Origin: Gp6-AA40 sp036407095 | GTDB taxonomy: Bacteria > Acidobacteriota > Vicinamibacteria > Vicinamibacterales > UBA2999 | DNA length: 64,000 nucleotides | Assembly (NCBI GenBank): GCA_036407095.1 | Contig: DASWZV010000082.1 | Coordinates: forward strand, 124,001-188,000 | Direction: 5' to 3' | Shown: positions 54,310-63,559 of the stretch, in pieces | How positions within the stretch are numbered: position 1 is the stretch's first letter | How the letters are laid out: each line of letters starts with the position of its first letter | Program-made: the position numbers and the translations under genes | Notes under the pieces: model-generated | Databases searched by the model: none | Seen by the model: only the letters and a program-made list of their open reading frames with translations | What the model was told of the DNA's origin: nothing

Positions 54310-54594
54310 TCATGATGCCTTGTCACGGCGAATGTAGGCACCGCTATGAGTTCGATGGAGGAAGCCGGCTCGCGAGAGCGCGTCGAGCAGCGCGCGGCAC
54401 ACCGTCACGTCGAGACCCCACATGCGCCGGGCCTGCTCTTCGGTCAACGACAAACCAGGCATCTCGAGATACTCACCGCGCACGCGATCCAGCCAGGCTA
54501 CGATCCGCGCCTCCTGCGCCGCCGCGGCGTCGTCAACGAGCGAGCGTCTTTCGTCGCGGCGCTCAGGTGCAACGCATGGGTCGTTCACTTTCAC
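54310..54594 (-). CDS. Small winged-helix-like protein
   Basis: A 94-residue protein from GTG 54594 (GGAG 8 bases upstream). The C-terminal 50 residues, from GEYLEMPGLSLTEEQARRMW through ALLDALSRAGFLHRTHSGAYIRRD, have the pattern of a small winged-helix domain seen in other acidobacterial proteins. It could be a DNA-binding partner of the Crp/Fnr gene upstream. The role is unknown. Confidence 0.55.
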   Translation of the reverse strand: MKVNDPCVAPERRDERRSLVDDAAAAQEARIVAWLDRVRGEYLEMPGLSLTEEQARRMWGLDVTVCRALLDALSRAGFLHRTHSGAYIRRDKAS

Positions 54595-54731
54595 GATCGC
54601 TACTCCACCTGCCCCTGCGGTTGTCCCGCAGCGCGAACTTCCGACCTCCCGCGACGAAGTTGTGGGAGGTCCCCGATGGTCGCATCCTCCCCCGGTGTGC
54701 GTCGGTACGCTGGATGACCAACGAGCACGTC

Positions 54732-55535
54732 TCACATCGAGACCGCGCGATCGGACGGGGCCCAGTCCATCAACCGCCGCTGTTCATCGCGCATCGTGAC
54801 GTAACATTCGCAGCACACCGCCTCGAGCTTCGTGCGATCGCGGAGAACAATGCGGCCGCGCTCATCGGTGATGAGGCCTGCCCTGCGAAGAGAGCCAAGA
54901 ACCAGTGTCACGGTCGGACGGCGGATGCCGAGCATCGTGGCAATCAGGTCGTGTGTGAGCGGAAGGACGTCACCATCGACGAGGTCCGCGATCGTCAGCA
55001 GCCACCGCATGCACCGTTGTTCGACCGGATGAAACATATTGCAGAGCGACATCTGCATGCTCCGTATCAGGAGCACCTGCGCATACCGCGCGATCGCCCA
55101 CGACAAGGGTGCGCTCGCCAGCATCTCCTGGCGCAAGACGTCGGCGCTGATTCGCTGAGCGAGACCCGCGATCTGCACCACGCCATCCCACGACATCGAC
55201 GTCATGCCCGGGAATAGCGCCGCTCCGGCGAGACCGTCTCGTCCAATCAGACCAACTTCCAGCATCTCACCCGATTCGAGGCGCGACACCAACGAGATGA
55301 CCGCGCTGGTCGGAAAGTACACAGCACGCAGCGGTTCATGGGCTCGAAAGAGCACTTCCTTCTTCTGGAGCGGCACGGACTCGAGATAGGGCTCGAGGCG
55401 GGCGGCCACCGCACGCGGCAATGCGGCGACGAACTCGTTTCCACGCGCCAGGACTAGAGACGGGCCGACTTGTGGGTTGGAGGCCATCCGAGCGCCACGC
55501 TTCCGAGTCGCGCCTGTGGACGATGCTCGAGGCAT
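54732..55535 (-). CDS. Crp/Fnr family transcriptional regulator
   Basis: A 267-residue regulator. An N-terminal cyclic-nucleotide-like sensor domain (LQKKEVLFRAHEPLRAVYFPTSAVISLVS) leads to a dimer helix (AQVLLIRSMQMSLCNMFHPVEQRCMRWLL) and a C-terminal HTH (THDLIATMLGIRRPTVTLVLGSLRRAGLI). The Glu/Arg pair for cAMP binding is not conserved. No Cys cluster like that of Fnr is seen in the N-terminus. AGAGG precedes ATG 55535; ATG 55487 is an alternative. It likely controls part of this stress island. Confidence 0.9.
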   Translation of the reverse strand: MPRASSTGATRKRGARMASNPQVGPSLVLARGNEFVAALPRAVAARLEPYLESVPLQKKEVLFRAHEPLRAVYFPTSAVISLVSRLESGEMLEVGLIGRDGLAGAALFPGMTSMSWDGVVQIAGLAQRISADVLRQEMLASAPLSWAIARYAQVLLIRSMQMSLCNMFHPVEQRCMRWLLTIADLVDGDVLPLTHDLIATMLGIRRPTVTLVLGSLRRAGLITDERGRIVLRDRTKLEAVCCECYVTMRDEQRRLMDWAPSDRAVSM

Positions 55536-55544
55536 GCCAACCTC

Positions 55545-56192
55545 TCAGACGGGCTCGAGAGAGTGAGACACGCGGCGGCCCTCGACGATATCGATGAGGG
55601 CTGGTGCGATCGCCTCGAGTGGAAGCACGTAGTCGACCGCACCCGACTTCAAGGCCGATTCCGGCATGCTCCAGTACTCGGACGTTGCCTTGTCCTGCGC
55701 GATGACGAGGCCGCCATGCGCCTTCACGGTCTGCACGCCATCGGTGCCGTCGGCGCCCATTCCCGTGAGCACCACCGCGATCACCCGCTCGCCGAACAGT
55801 CGCGCGGCCGACTCGAGCAACGGATTCGCTGACGAACGGATGAAGCGGATGGGCCGCCCATCCTCGTACAGGAACCGACCGTCGCGGCCAATGAGCAGAT
55901 GAAAGTCCGGCCGCGCAATGTACACCCCGTCTTCCATCAGGTCGCCGTGCTCAGCAACACGAACGGGCAGGCGCGAGCTTCTTGCCAGAATCGCCGGCAG
56001 GTAGCTCTTTCGATACGGCGCTCGGTGCTGCACGATCACGATGGTTGCCGGAAGATCTGCGGGCAGGTGGCCAAGAATCGTCCTGATCGCCTGGATGCCC
56101 CCTGCCGACGCGACGAGTGCGATGAGCCACGGCGGCGATTCCCGCTTCCGCGTCACGACCGAATCCGATGACATCGACTCCATGACTCCCAT
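55545..56192 (-). CDS. CheB-type methylesterase domain protein
   Basis: A 215-residue stand-alone CheB esterase domain. Its Ser is in VASAGGIQAIRTIL, its His in VIVQHRAPYRKSYLP, and its Asp in LTGMGADGTDGVQTVK. It lacks the receiver domain of chemotaxis CheB and no chemotaxis genes are present, so it may act on another signalling protein. It starts 13 bases after the stop of the hydrolase gene and is followed 9 bases later by the Crp/Fnr gene, forming a three-gene unit. Confidence 0.87.
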   Translation of the reverse strand: MGVMESMSSDSVVTRKRESPPWLIALVASAGGIQAIRTILGHLPADLPATIVIVQHRAPYRKSYLPAILARSSRLPVRVAEHGDLMEDGVYIARPDFHLLIGRDGRFLYEDGRPIRFIRSSANPLLESAARLFGERVIAVVLTGMGADGTDGVQTVKAHGGLVIAQDKATSEYWSMPESALKSGAVDYVLPLEAIAPALIDIVEGRRVSHSLEPV

Positions 56193-56205
56193 CCCGTCTG
56201 CTGCC

Positions 56206-56889
56206 TCAGCGTGTTGGCGCGAGGTATCGGGCGAACCAATGGCTCGCGAGGCGCTCCACGTCATCCAGCGCTCCCGGCTCCTCGAACAGATGCGTGGCAC
56301 CGCGCACGATCTCGATCTCGACATGCGCCGCCTTCATCTGCTGCATGGCGTCACGATTCATGTCGATCACCGGCGTATCCTCGCCACCGACGATCAGCAG
56401 CGTCGGCGCGGCGACGCGTTCGAGCGCATCGTTCGCGAGATCGGGCCGTCCACCGCGCGAAACGATCGCCCTGACGAGGTCGGGACGATAGGCGGCTGCA
56501 ACGAGCGTCGCCGCCGCTCCCGTGCTTGCCCCGAAGAGGCCCAGCCGCAGACCACAGAGCGCCTCCCTCCGGCTCGCCCAGTCGAGCGCCGCTGTGAGGC
56601 GCGCGCCCAGGCGGGGGATGTCGAATCGATACTCCATCGTGTGCGAGTCGATGGCCTCTTCGTGTGACGTGAGGAGATCGAGCAGCAGCGTCGCAAACCC
56701 CTGTGCGTCGAGAAACTCCGCCACGTGACGGTTGCGCGGACTGAACCGGCTGCTGCCGCTTCCGTGCGCGAAGATCACCAGGCCCCGAGCACCAACAGGT
56801 AGTCGCAGGTCACCCTCGAGGGCACCACGAGCCACAGGAATCTCCACCGGCTGGGCGGTACTCGCGATGACTGCTGGACCACGCTGCAT
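56206..56889 (-). CDS. Dienelactone-hydrolase-type alpha/beta hydrolase
   Basis: A 227-residue alpha/beta hydrolase. LVIFAHGSGSSRFSPRNRHVA gives the oxyanion region, GLFGASTGAAATL the nucleophile (GASTG), GGEDTPVIDMNRDA the Asp and GATHLFEEPGALDDV the His. AGGGAG lies 6 bases before the ATG. It heads the unit with CheB and the Crp/Fnr gene. The substrate is unknown; such genes commonly sit in acidobacterial stress islands. Confidence 0.87.
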   Translation of the reverse strand: MQRGPAVIASTAQPVEIPVARGALEGDLRLPVGARGLVIFAHGSGSSRFSPRNRHVAEFLDAQGFATLLLDLLTSHEEAIDSHTMEYRFDIPRLGARLTAALDWASRREALCGLRLGLFGASTGAAATLVAAAYRPDLVRAIVSRGGRPDLANDALERVAAPTLLIVGGEDTPVIDMNRDAMQQMKAAHVEIEIVRGATHLFEEPGALDDVERLASHWFARYLAPTR

Positions 56890-57203
56890 GATGCACTCCC
56901 TGATGCCACGTGAAAGAGCAACAGGCGTGCCCGCCCTGCCCTCGCCAAAGCCGCGTCTACCGGTGTCGCAGCCCTCGACCATAGGAAGGACTGCGGGAAA
57001 TTTCCGATCGTCTGGGGACTATTCATCTGCGCCGCATCAGCGCTGCACGATCGGTTTCCCGCCACGAGGTCGACCCACCGCGCAATTATCCGGAACGGTG
57101 TGACCCGAACTCCACGCCGACACTTCGCCCCGTCGGCGCACCTCTTGCTCCGAGGCTGAGTGTCATTGCTGCGGCGGCCTTGCCGCGGTGTGAAAGGAGA
57201 CCC
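56890..57203. other. Divergent intergenic region, hydrolase / PEGA
   Basis: These 314 bases separate divergent genes. AAAGGAG at 57194-57200 is the ribosome binding site of the PEGA gene. I see no further feature. Confidence 0.35.
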
Positions 57204-58046
57204 ATGTCTCGCTTTCTTCGATTCCATGTGTGCGCGCTGCTCGCGTTGATGCTGCTGGCAACTCTGCCAGGACTTGCTGACGCGCAGCGACGCGTCGTGC
57301 CTCGTCCTCCGTCACCGTCCGAACCCGCCGTCGTCGTGAGCGGACACGTGTTCATCGGCGGCTACTTCTACAATCCGATGTTCGGACCGTATCCCTGGTG
57401 GCCACAAGGGGTCTATCCGTCCTGGTATTACCCAACCTTCGACCGGCGAGCGGAAGTCCGTCTTCGCATCAACCCCAAGGAAGCTGACAACGCCGCTGTC
57501 TATGTGGACGGCTTCTACGCCGGCATCGTGGACGACTTCAACAACGTCTTTCAGTCGCTTCCGCTGACGCCAGGTGGACACACGATCGTGTTGTATCTGG
57601 AAGGATATCGAACGCTGAATCGCAACATCTATCTCAGCCCCGGCTCGATGTTCGAGCTGCGACAGATGATGGAGCGCCTTCCCGCAGGAGCGACAAGCGA
57701 ACGGCCTGAAGTTGCGCCCGCAATACCGGCGCCACCCACCGGCACCTACCGCGCACCAATCACGCCGGCCCCGCTGCCACCCTCGTCAGTGCCCCCGCAT
57801 AGCGCGCCTGCCGCCAGCCTCGCGACGCTCGAGTTGCGTATCGAACCAGCCGACGCCGAGGTGACCATCGACGGACGTCCATGGATCACATCGGAGGAAG
57901 GACATTTCATCGTCCAAGTGCCAGCTGGGGCGCACCGGATCGAAGTCGCCAAGCCAGGCTACTGGCAGTTCGCGGCCAGGTTCGAGCTGCGCGAGGGACA
58001 ATCGAATACGCTGAATGTGCGCCTCACAGCCGATGACGAGAAGTGA
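57204..58046 (+). CDS. Secreted PEGA-domain protein
   Basis: A 280-residue protein with a signal peptide (ALLALMLLATLPGLADAQ), an aromatic Pro/Tyr/Trp-rich region (NPMFGPYPWWPQGVYPSWYY), and two PEGA-type beta domains: RLRINPKEADNAAVYVDGFYAG and LELRIEPADAEVTIDGRPW to GAHRIEVAKPGYW. A Pro-rich linker joins them. PEGA proteins sit at the surface or in the periplasm. AAAGGAG precedes the ATG. Confidence 0.88.
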   Translation: MSRFLRFHVCALLALMLLATLPGLADAQRRVVPRPPSPSEPAVVVSGHVFIGGYFYNPMFGPYPWWPQGVYPSWYYPTFDRRAEVRLRINPKEADNAAVYVDGFYAGIVDDFNNVFQSLPLTPGGHTIVLYLEGYRTLNRNIYLSPGSMFELRQMMERLPAGATSERPEVAPAIPAPPTGTYRAPITPAPLPPSSVPPHSAPAASLATLELRIEPADAEVTIDGRPWITSEEGHFIVQVPAGAHRIEVAKPGYWQFAARFELREGQSNTLNVRLTADDEK

Positions 58047-58086
58047 ATGGCGACACATTCCGCATGTCGATCGCCATCGTGTCTGC

Positions 58087-58461
58087 TTACGCCTCGCCGG
58101 GCCCGATTCCATCGAGCTGCGCCGGCACTGCCGTTGCCCGGAACGCGAGCCGAACGAACGCCTCGTCAGCGGTCTCGACTTCGAGTGCGCAAGGCACGCC
58201 CTCATCGGTCGACTGCACGCGCACGTCACGAGGTTGTGGAGCACACAACGACAGGCCGTTGGCGAACGTCAACCGCACCACATGATCGGAGCCGCGCGTG
58301 TCGAGCGTGACCGATTCGAGCGCTTCTGACGGCACGCAGGTGACCGGCGCCCGTCGTTCAATGCCGTGGATCGTCGCACGCCAGGCGCGATGCTCACGGC
58401 TGAAGCGCTCGAAGAACGAGCGCCACTCGCGAGCGGGCACGCTTCGGATCATCATGACCAT
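58087..58461 (-). CDS. DUF5335 family protein
   Basis: A 124-residue protein. REWRSFFERFSREHRAWRATI is the typical N-terminal helix. A beta-rich rest follows (ESVTLDTRGSDHVVRLTFANGLSL, EAFVRLAFRA). DUF5335 proteins are small, of unknown function, and common next to stress genes in Acidobacteriota. It may start at ATG 58452 instead. It is convergent with the PEGA gene. Confidence 0.72.
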   Translation of the reverse strand: MVMMIRSVPAREWRSFFERFSREHRAWRATIHGIERRAPVTCVPSEALESVTLDTRGSDHVVRLTFANGLSLCAPQPRDVRVQSTDEGVPCALEVETADEAFVRLAFRATAVPAQLDGIGPGEA

Positions 58462-58666
58462 GCCCCCATTTCACGCGAATCCGTCGAGCCGCGGTGTCGA
58501 ATCGAGAAGGTCCACGTCATGTGGCGGGTGCAATCATGGTGCCCCGACGCTGTTGTCGCAGTATTGACAGTGATGCGCGCATCGATGCGAACGATTCCCG
58601 ATTGGCACTGAAAAGTCCGCACTGGAGCATGATGACGATTGTGAGGCACCGCATGATCAGCTTGAC

Positions 58667-60949
58667 CTACGGGTGTTGGTGTCGATTCGAGACGACATCT
58701 GGACGGCCCACGGACTGCACCGCAACAGTTCGCGCCGCATCGAGCGTCACGGTGCAGCTGGAGGTCCTCCCCTTCCCCGTGTCGGAATCGCAACCGGTCC
58801 AGCTTTTGATGTTCCCGGCTTCTGCGGTGGCCGTCAGGACGACGGTGGTCCCCGCATCGAACTCTTCCGAACAGTCCGACCCGCACTCGATCCCGCCAGC
58901 GCTCGAGACGACCGTGACGTCGCCGCGCCCGTTCGTGTCGATCGTCAGAGGGAACCGGGCAGGAGCTGAAGTGGCAAACGCGCCGCCGCCGTCGGTGCCG
59001 GTGTAGAGCGTGGCCGTCTTTGGATCGAAGGCGACTGCGCGGACGAACAGGTTGGGCGGCTGATCGTCCATCGCCGTCCAATGCGCGCCGCCATCGCTGC
59101 TCCTGAACACCCCGCCGCCGTACGTCCCCAAGAAGACGATCGACGGCGCAGCGGGATTGACAGCGAGCGCGACGACGTCGCGGGTGGGGAGTCCGGTACT
59201 CGACAGCGACCAACTCCCTCCGCCGTCGGTGCTCTTGAACACCCGGGGACCCCGATCCCCCGCATAGATCGTCGACGTGACCTGTGGATCGATCGCAAGC
59301 GCGCCAACCGAGGGGAGTCCCTCCATCGCGGGCATCCAGTTAGAACCGCCGTCCACGCTCTTGAAGAGGGCGCCGTTTCCAGACATGTTCGCGAACCCGC
59401 CGAACCCCGCATAGAGGGTGGTGGGCGCCTGCGGATCCACAACCAGCAACTGCAGGGGGTCGGCACCCAGGCCTTGGTTGATCTGAGTCCACGTTGCACC
59501 GCTGTCGACGCTCTTGAGAGCGCCGCTGCCACCGGCGTACACCGTGGACGGGACGATGGGATCCAACGCCTCGGTGAAGACGGGACCTGCAAGCACCCTG
59601 CTCCAGGTGGCGCCGCCATCGGTGCTTTTGAAGAGACCACCGCTCGCAGCGTAGGCGGTCGTCGGGACAAGCGGATCGAGAGCGACGACGGAGCCGTTAG
59701 CGGGGACCGGAGGCGGATTCGGGTTCAGGTCCGCAAAACTCCATTCACCCTTACCGCTCCGCGTGTAGACGCGCCCACGATCCTCGCCGACATACACTTT
59801 CGAAGCGGTCGAATCGACAGCGATTGAAAAGACCCGGATGCTGCTGAGCGTAGTCCGGCTCCACTGATCGCCGCCGTTGACGGTCTTGAACACACCGTTG
59901 CGCTCGGTCGCGGCGTAGACGATCGTGGGCGTCTTCGGATCGACCGCGAGACTGTCGATGCCCCAGCCAGAGCCCGATTGTCCGATGAGAGGGGGTGGCA
60001 ATCCCGAATTGATGGCCGTCCATGTCGCCCCCTCATTTGTCGTCTTGAAGATGGCGCCATCTTCCAGGCCGGCATACAACGTGCCCGGCGACTGACGATC
60101 GATCTCCAGCGTCCTCACGAACGAACCGGTCAGACCGGTATTGACGGGTGTCCACGAGCTGCCCGCGCTGGTGCTCTTGAAAACGCCGCCGCCTCGCGTG
60201 CCTGCGTACACGATGCTCGAATCGGCCGGATTGATAGCGAGCCCCGTGACGGTGGCTCCCGTCATTCCGACATTCATCTGTGCCCAGGTGGTTCCGCCAT
60301 CGGTCGTCTTGAACGTGCCGGCATACACCGTGTCAGGCGCCTTCGGATCGATCGCCAGGTCAACCGCGAACAGGGCGAGCCTGAGAGTCCAACTGCCGCC
60401 GCCGTCGGTACTCTTGAAGATGGCGGAATCACCGTTCGGACCGACCTGCCCGACCGTGTAGAGCGTCGTCGGCGTCACAGGGTCGATCGCCAGCGCCCAG
60501 GGAATCCGATTCTCGATGCCGGCGTTCGCCGCATGCCAGCTCTCGCCACCGTCGTCGGTTCTGTACACGCCGACTCCGCGCGGCTCGGCGAACAATACGT
60601 CGCCGAAGAAACTGACGCCTGCATACACGGTCGCCGTGTTCTGCGGATCAATCGCCAGTGAGCGGATGTAGGGTCCGCCGTTGTCGTACCCGGACCCCGG
60701 CATCGGCAGGCCCAGGTTGACTGGGGACCAGTGGCTACCGCCGTCGGTGCTCTTGAATACGCCGCCATTGGTGCCGGCGTAGATGACTGAATGATTGCTC
60801 GGGTCGATCGCGAGCGCGTAGACAGTGCCCCCTTCGGGCCCGATCGACGTCCAACTCTCGCTCTCGGCGTGGACGATAGGCGCGATCGTCCACGCAAGCA
60901 CACCCATGCAGATCGCGCACAACGCGCGTCGCTCGATTGTCTGGATCAT
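58667..60949 (-). CDS. Secreted sortilin/BNR-repeat beta-propeller protein
   Basis: A 760-residue exported protein. A signal peptide (ALCAICMGVLAWTIAPIVHA) is followed by about twelve repeats of the kind LAIDPxxPxTVYAGT, GGVFKSTDGGxxW, WxxVNxGL, as in sortilin/Vps10 and BNR propellers. The C-terminus has an InlB-like repeat (FPLTIDTNGRGDVTVVSSAG, FDAGTTVVLTATAEAGNIKSW). The DNA also repeats at the GCCGCCATCGGTGCTCTTGA-like core. It is probably secreted or surface-bound and binds ligands. GAGG precedes the chosen ATG. Confidence 0.88.
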   Translation of the reverse strand: MIQTIERRALCAICMGVLAWTIAPIVHAESESWTSIGPEGGTVYALAIDPSNHSVIYAGTNGGVFKSTDGGSHWSPVNLGLPMPGSGYDNGGPYIRSLAIDPQNTATVYAGVSFFGDVLFAEPRGVGVYRTDDGGESWHAANAGIENRIPWALAIDPVTPTTLYTVGQVGPNGDSAIFKSTDGGGSWTLRLALFAVDLAIDPKAPDTVYAGTFKTTDGGTTWAQMNVGMTGATVTGLAINPADSSIVYAGTRGGGVFKSTSAGSSWTPVNTGLTGSFVRTLEIDRQSPGTLYAGLEDGAIFKTTNEGATWTAINSGLPPPLIGQSGSGWGIDSLAVDPKTPTIVYAATERNGVFKTVNGGDQWSRTTLSSIRVFSIAVDSTASKVYVGEDRGRVYTRSGKGEWSFADLNPNPPPVPANGSVVALDPLVPTTAYAASGGLFKSTDGGATWSRVLAGPVFTEALDPIVPSTVYAGGSGALKSVDSGATWTQINQGLGADPLQLLVVDPQAPTTLYAGFGGFANMSGNGALFKSVDGGSNWMPAMEGLPSVGALAIDPQVTSTIYAGDRGPRVFKSTDGGGSWSLSSTGLPTRDVVALAVNPAAPSIVFLGTYGGGVFRSSDGGAHWTAMDDQPPNLFVRAVAFDPKTATLYTGTDGGGAFATSAPARFPLTIDTNGRGDVTVVSSAGGIECGSDCSEEFDAGTTVVLTATAEAGNIKSWTGCDSDTGKGRTSSCTVTLDAARTVAVQSVGRPDVVSNRHQHP

Positions 60950-61141
60950 TTCGACCTCGTCCGCAGGCCGCGTCTCGGCTGAGGTCGATCGCGCCCACAT
61001 GGATCAGTGAAAGTTCCCGCTCCCGAACAACCGGATTCGCGGTGCGTGGACACTACTAATCAGCTACTGGCGCATCAATCGGGTGGGTGCACGGGATTCC
61101 AAGCGGGAGAATCCTGATCCGGACGCTCGACGAAGCGCGTC

Positions 61142-61897
61142 TCATCGTCCTTTTGGCTCGCGCAGTAGCGTCATCGCCAACACCGCGACCCATGCCATGA
61201 ACACGGTCGTGTTGATGCGCTCCCATACACCGGCCCACGGAGTGGGCAGGTTCGCCTCTATCAGCGATGCATAGCTCCCCGTCAACGCGCCACATCCAAC
61301 GACGATCGCCATCGTCGCAATCGAGTAGACACGGAAGCGATTGCCGAGTGCTGCCGCACCGAATCCGAGCGCGCACGTGAAGAAGACACCGGTTGCCATC
61401 GTCCAGACGAGGTGCAGGGTATCCGTCAGCGTCTTGCCGTCAGCAGCCAGCACGGCGCGCTGATGCATCGGCGGCCAGAAGAAGCCAAAGACGGCTTGCG
61501 TCATGAGGAGTGCTCCCACCACGCGCAATGCACGGTTGGAGGCAGTTCTCCACACGATCCATCCGAATGCGATCATCAGCAGGGTATAGACCAGGCCGAG
61601 CAGCATCCACAGCGGCCTGGTGGGAGCGTCGACCGCGGACAGCTCGCTGATGGTTTGAGAAGCCACACTGTAGCCCGGCCATTGCAGTCCGACGACGAAG
61701 GTCATCGCGACATACAGAGTCGCGGCGAGCATTCCGCACATGAGCAGCGACCGGCGCCAACGTTCTGGGCGAGCTGCGTTGCGTCCAGAAAGTGCCGGAT
61801 GCTGTGCTTCCAAGACAGCTGCCATAACACGGGCGGACGGAGCATTTGATGTGCCAGCGGCGGGATCGGGGGATGTCTCGTTTGAATCGCGCGCCAT
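61142..61897 (-). CDS. DUF998 family membrane protein
   Basis: A 251-residue protein with six predicted helices from LLMCGMLAATLYVAMTFVVG onward. It has the DUF998 signature YSVASQTISELSAVDAPTRPLW. The start is uncertain: I used ATG 61897, while ATG 61981 or a start near 61824 would also keep the helices. It is downstream of the VIT1-like gene on the same strand. The function is unknown. Confidence 0.75.
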   Translation of the reverse strand: MARDSNETSPDPAAGTSNAPSARVMAAVLEAQHPALSGRNAARPERWRRSLLMCGMLAATLYVAMTFVVGLQWPGYSVASQTISELSAVDAPTRPLWMLLGLVYTLLMIAFGWIVWRTASNRALRVVGALLMTQAVFGFFWPPMHQRAVLAADGKTLTDTLHLVWTMATGVFFTCALGFGAAALGNRFRVYSIATMAIVVGCGALTGSYASLIEANLPTPWAGVWERINTTVFMAWVAVLAMTLLREPKGR

Positions 61898-61980
61898 GAC
61901 TGGTGGTGCGGCGCCAAGCGCGGATCGGGTGCCGATAATCCCCCGGTTCTCAAAGAATTTTCCCGCTGTTACGTCCCTCA

Positions 61981-62532
61981 TCACAGGTGGCTGGCGAACA
62001 ACGCCCCCATCCTGCCGGCGCCATATGCCGCCACCGCCACTACTGCTCCGAGCGCAAGCGTCTCGAGGCCCGATCGCCACCACCGATCAACAGTGACCAG
62101 TGCGCGCGATGCACCCAGCATGAAGAGCGCCACGAACGTGAGCACCGACGACCAGACCAATTGGCTGTCGATTCCCGGAACGACGTACGGCAGGAGCGGG
62201 ATCGTGCCCGCGACCACGAATGCAAGCGTCGTCGCGACCCCGTGTTTCCATGGATACGCTTCGAGTTGTGGCAGCGCTGCCGCTTCCCGTGCTCGCTCGT
62301 CGGCGCGAATCGACAGCAGATTCCCGACGCCCATCGAGACACCGTCTGCCGCCAGATTCGCGGCGCCGATCACGATCACCGCCACCGGCGACAACGCGCC
62401 ACCTGTCACGCCGCCGACCACGGCGAACGTGGTGATCAGACCGTCGTTCGCTCCATAGACGACGTCGCGAATGTAGTGACGAGCGGTCTCGGTCGCGCCG
62501 ATCGGGTCGACGTGCATCGACTCTCGGGGCAT
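61981..62532 (-). CDS. VIT1/CCC1-type transporter family protein
   Basis: A 183-residue membrane protein of the vacuolar iron transporter family. YIRDVVYGANDGLITTFAVVGGVTGG is the first conserved helix with Asp and Asn, and LAADGVSMGVGNLLSIRADER contains the second helix and the metal-binding Asp/Glu region. Three more helices follow. It lacks the large cytosolic metal-binding domain. It likely transports iron or manganese. Confidence 0.88.
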   Translation of the reverse strand: MPRESMHVDPIGATETARHYIRDVVYGANDGLITTFAVVGGVTGGALSPVAVIVIGAANLAADGVSMGVGNLLSIRADERAREAAALPQLEAYPWKHGVATTLAFVVAGTIPLLPYVVPGIDSQLVWSSVLTFVALFMLGASRALVTVDRWWRSGLETLALGAVVAVAAYGAGRMGALFASHL

Positions 62533-63039
62533 GAGGCATTCTCCGGCCCAGGCTGAAGCCTGCGTGCTACGAAACGCGATACGTCACACGCGCTGGGAAT
62601 CGCATGACGACGCCTCCGCAGCTCGCTGTCGCAAGCTTCAGACCAACACAAACAGCTGAACAGACGACCGGCGCGCCGCCCCTCGCGACCGTTATCCTCG
62701 AACCGGCAGCACCGTCGTTATCGTGTGGTCGTGAGCGCGGTCAGCAGCAGTGCTGCGAAGAACTTCGCGACCGGTGCGAAGAATTCGTCCAGGTGAGATC
62801 GTGCGCAAGGAGATCGCAGCGCTGTACACGGAATCAGACCATCGTCATATGTGGTCCGGTCTATGCACTCTTCATTCGCATCGGGGCACGGCCCCAGGCG
62901 TTCAAATGGGCTCGACGGATCGGGGCCCTGACGGCAGCTCGAGGAGGCCCAGCTTCTGGGCCCGCAGGCATCCGCAGACGCGGGTCACGTCTGAACGCCG
63001 GGAGAACGTGCCCCGACTTGCGAGAAGTCGGAGGCGTTT
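62533..63039. other. Divergent intergenic region, VIT1-like / CBS
   Basis: These 507 bases are the largest gap in the second half. Open frames on both strands have no recognisable content. GGAGG at 63029-63033 serves the CBS gene. I see no hairpin. Confidence 0.35.
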
Positions 63040-63495
63040 ATGCGCGTGCAGGACGTGATGACGCGAGGAGTCAAGACCGTGCCGGTGACGGCGACCGCGG
63101 ACGAGGCATGGACGCAGATGCGAATGAAGCGAATTCACCACCTCGTCGTCCTGGACGCGCGTGCGATGGTGGGCGTGATTTCGGACCGCGATATGGGCGG
63201 GCGCGGCGGCGCTGCCGTGCGCAACCGACGGCTCGTACGTGAGCTGATGACCAAGGGGGTCATCACGATCGCGCCTGATGCTCCGGTACGGAAGGCGGCG
63301 AATCTCCTTCGCGGCCGATCGATCGGATGCCTCGTCGTTACTGACCACGGCTATGTCGTCGGGATCATCACGACGGCCGATCTACTGGATCTCATTGGGC
63401 GTGGCGCGGAGCGCTCCGTCGCCACGAGCCGCCGTTGGACCCTGAACCACCGTGTTCCACATCGGAAACGGCATCAGGCGACTGGAACCTGGTAG
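63040..63495 (+). CDS. CBS-domain pair protein
   Basis: A 151-residue protein with two CBS domains (MRVQDVMTRGVKTVPVTATADEAW to GVISDRDM; VRELMTKGVITIAPDAPVRKAAN to GIITTADLLDLI), ending in a basic tail. GGAGG precedes the ATG by 6 bases. It probably senses adenosine nucleotides. It resembles the CBS gene at 53735 in size and layout, but its loops differ, so it is a paralog and not a recent copy. Confidence 0.92.
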   Translation: MRVQDVMTRGVKTVPVTATADEAWTQMRMKRIHHLVVLDARAMVGVISDRDMGGRGGAAVRNRRLVRELMTKGVITIAPDAPVRKAANLLRGRSIGCLVVTDHGYVVGIITTADLLDLIGRGAERSVATSRRWTLNHRVPHRKRHQATGTW

Positions 63496-63559
63496 CGCGC
63501 TGGCCTCGCTGACGCGTCGGCCGATCGCTCGGCAACGGAGATTGGATGGTGAGGCGTCT

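Noticed and set aside
58667..60949. Regularly spaced repeats as a CRISPR array
   Set aside because: The repeats are in-frame coding repeats of a BNR/sortilin protein, with unequal spacing and no cas genes.
62604..63242. 212-codon frame before the second CBS gene
   Set aside because: The product is Arg/Gly-rich without domains and overlaps the CBS gene in another frame.
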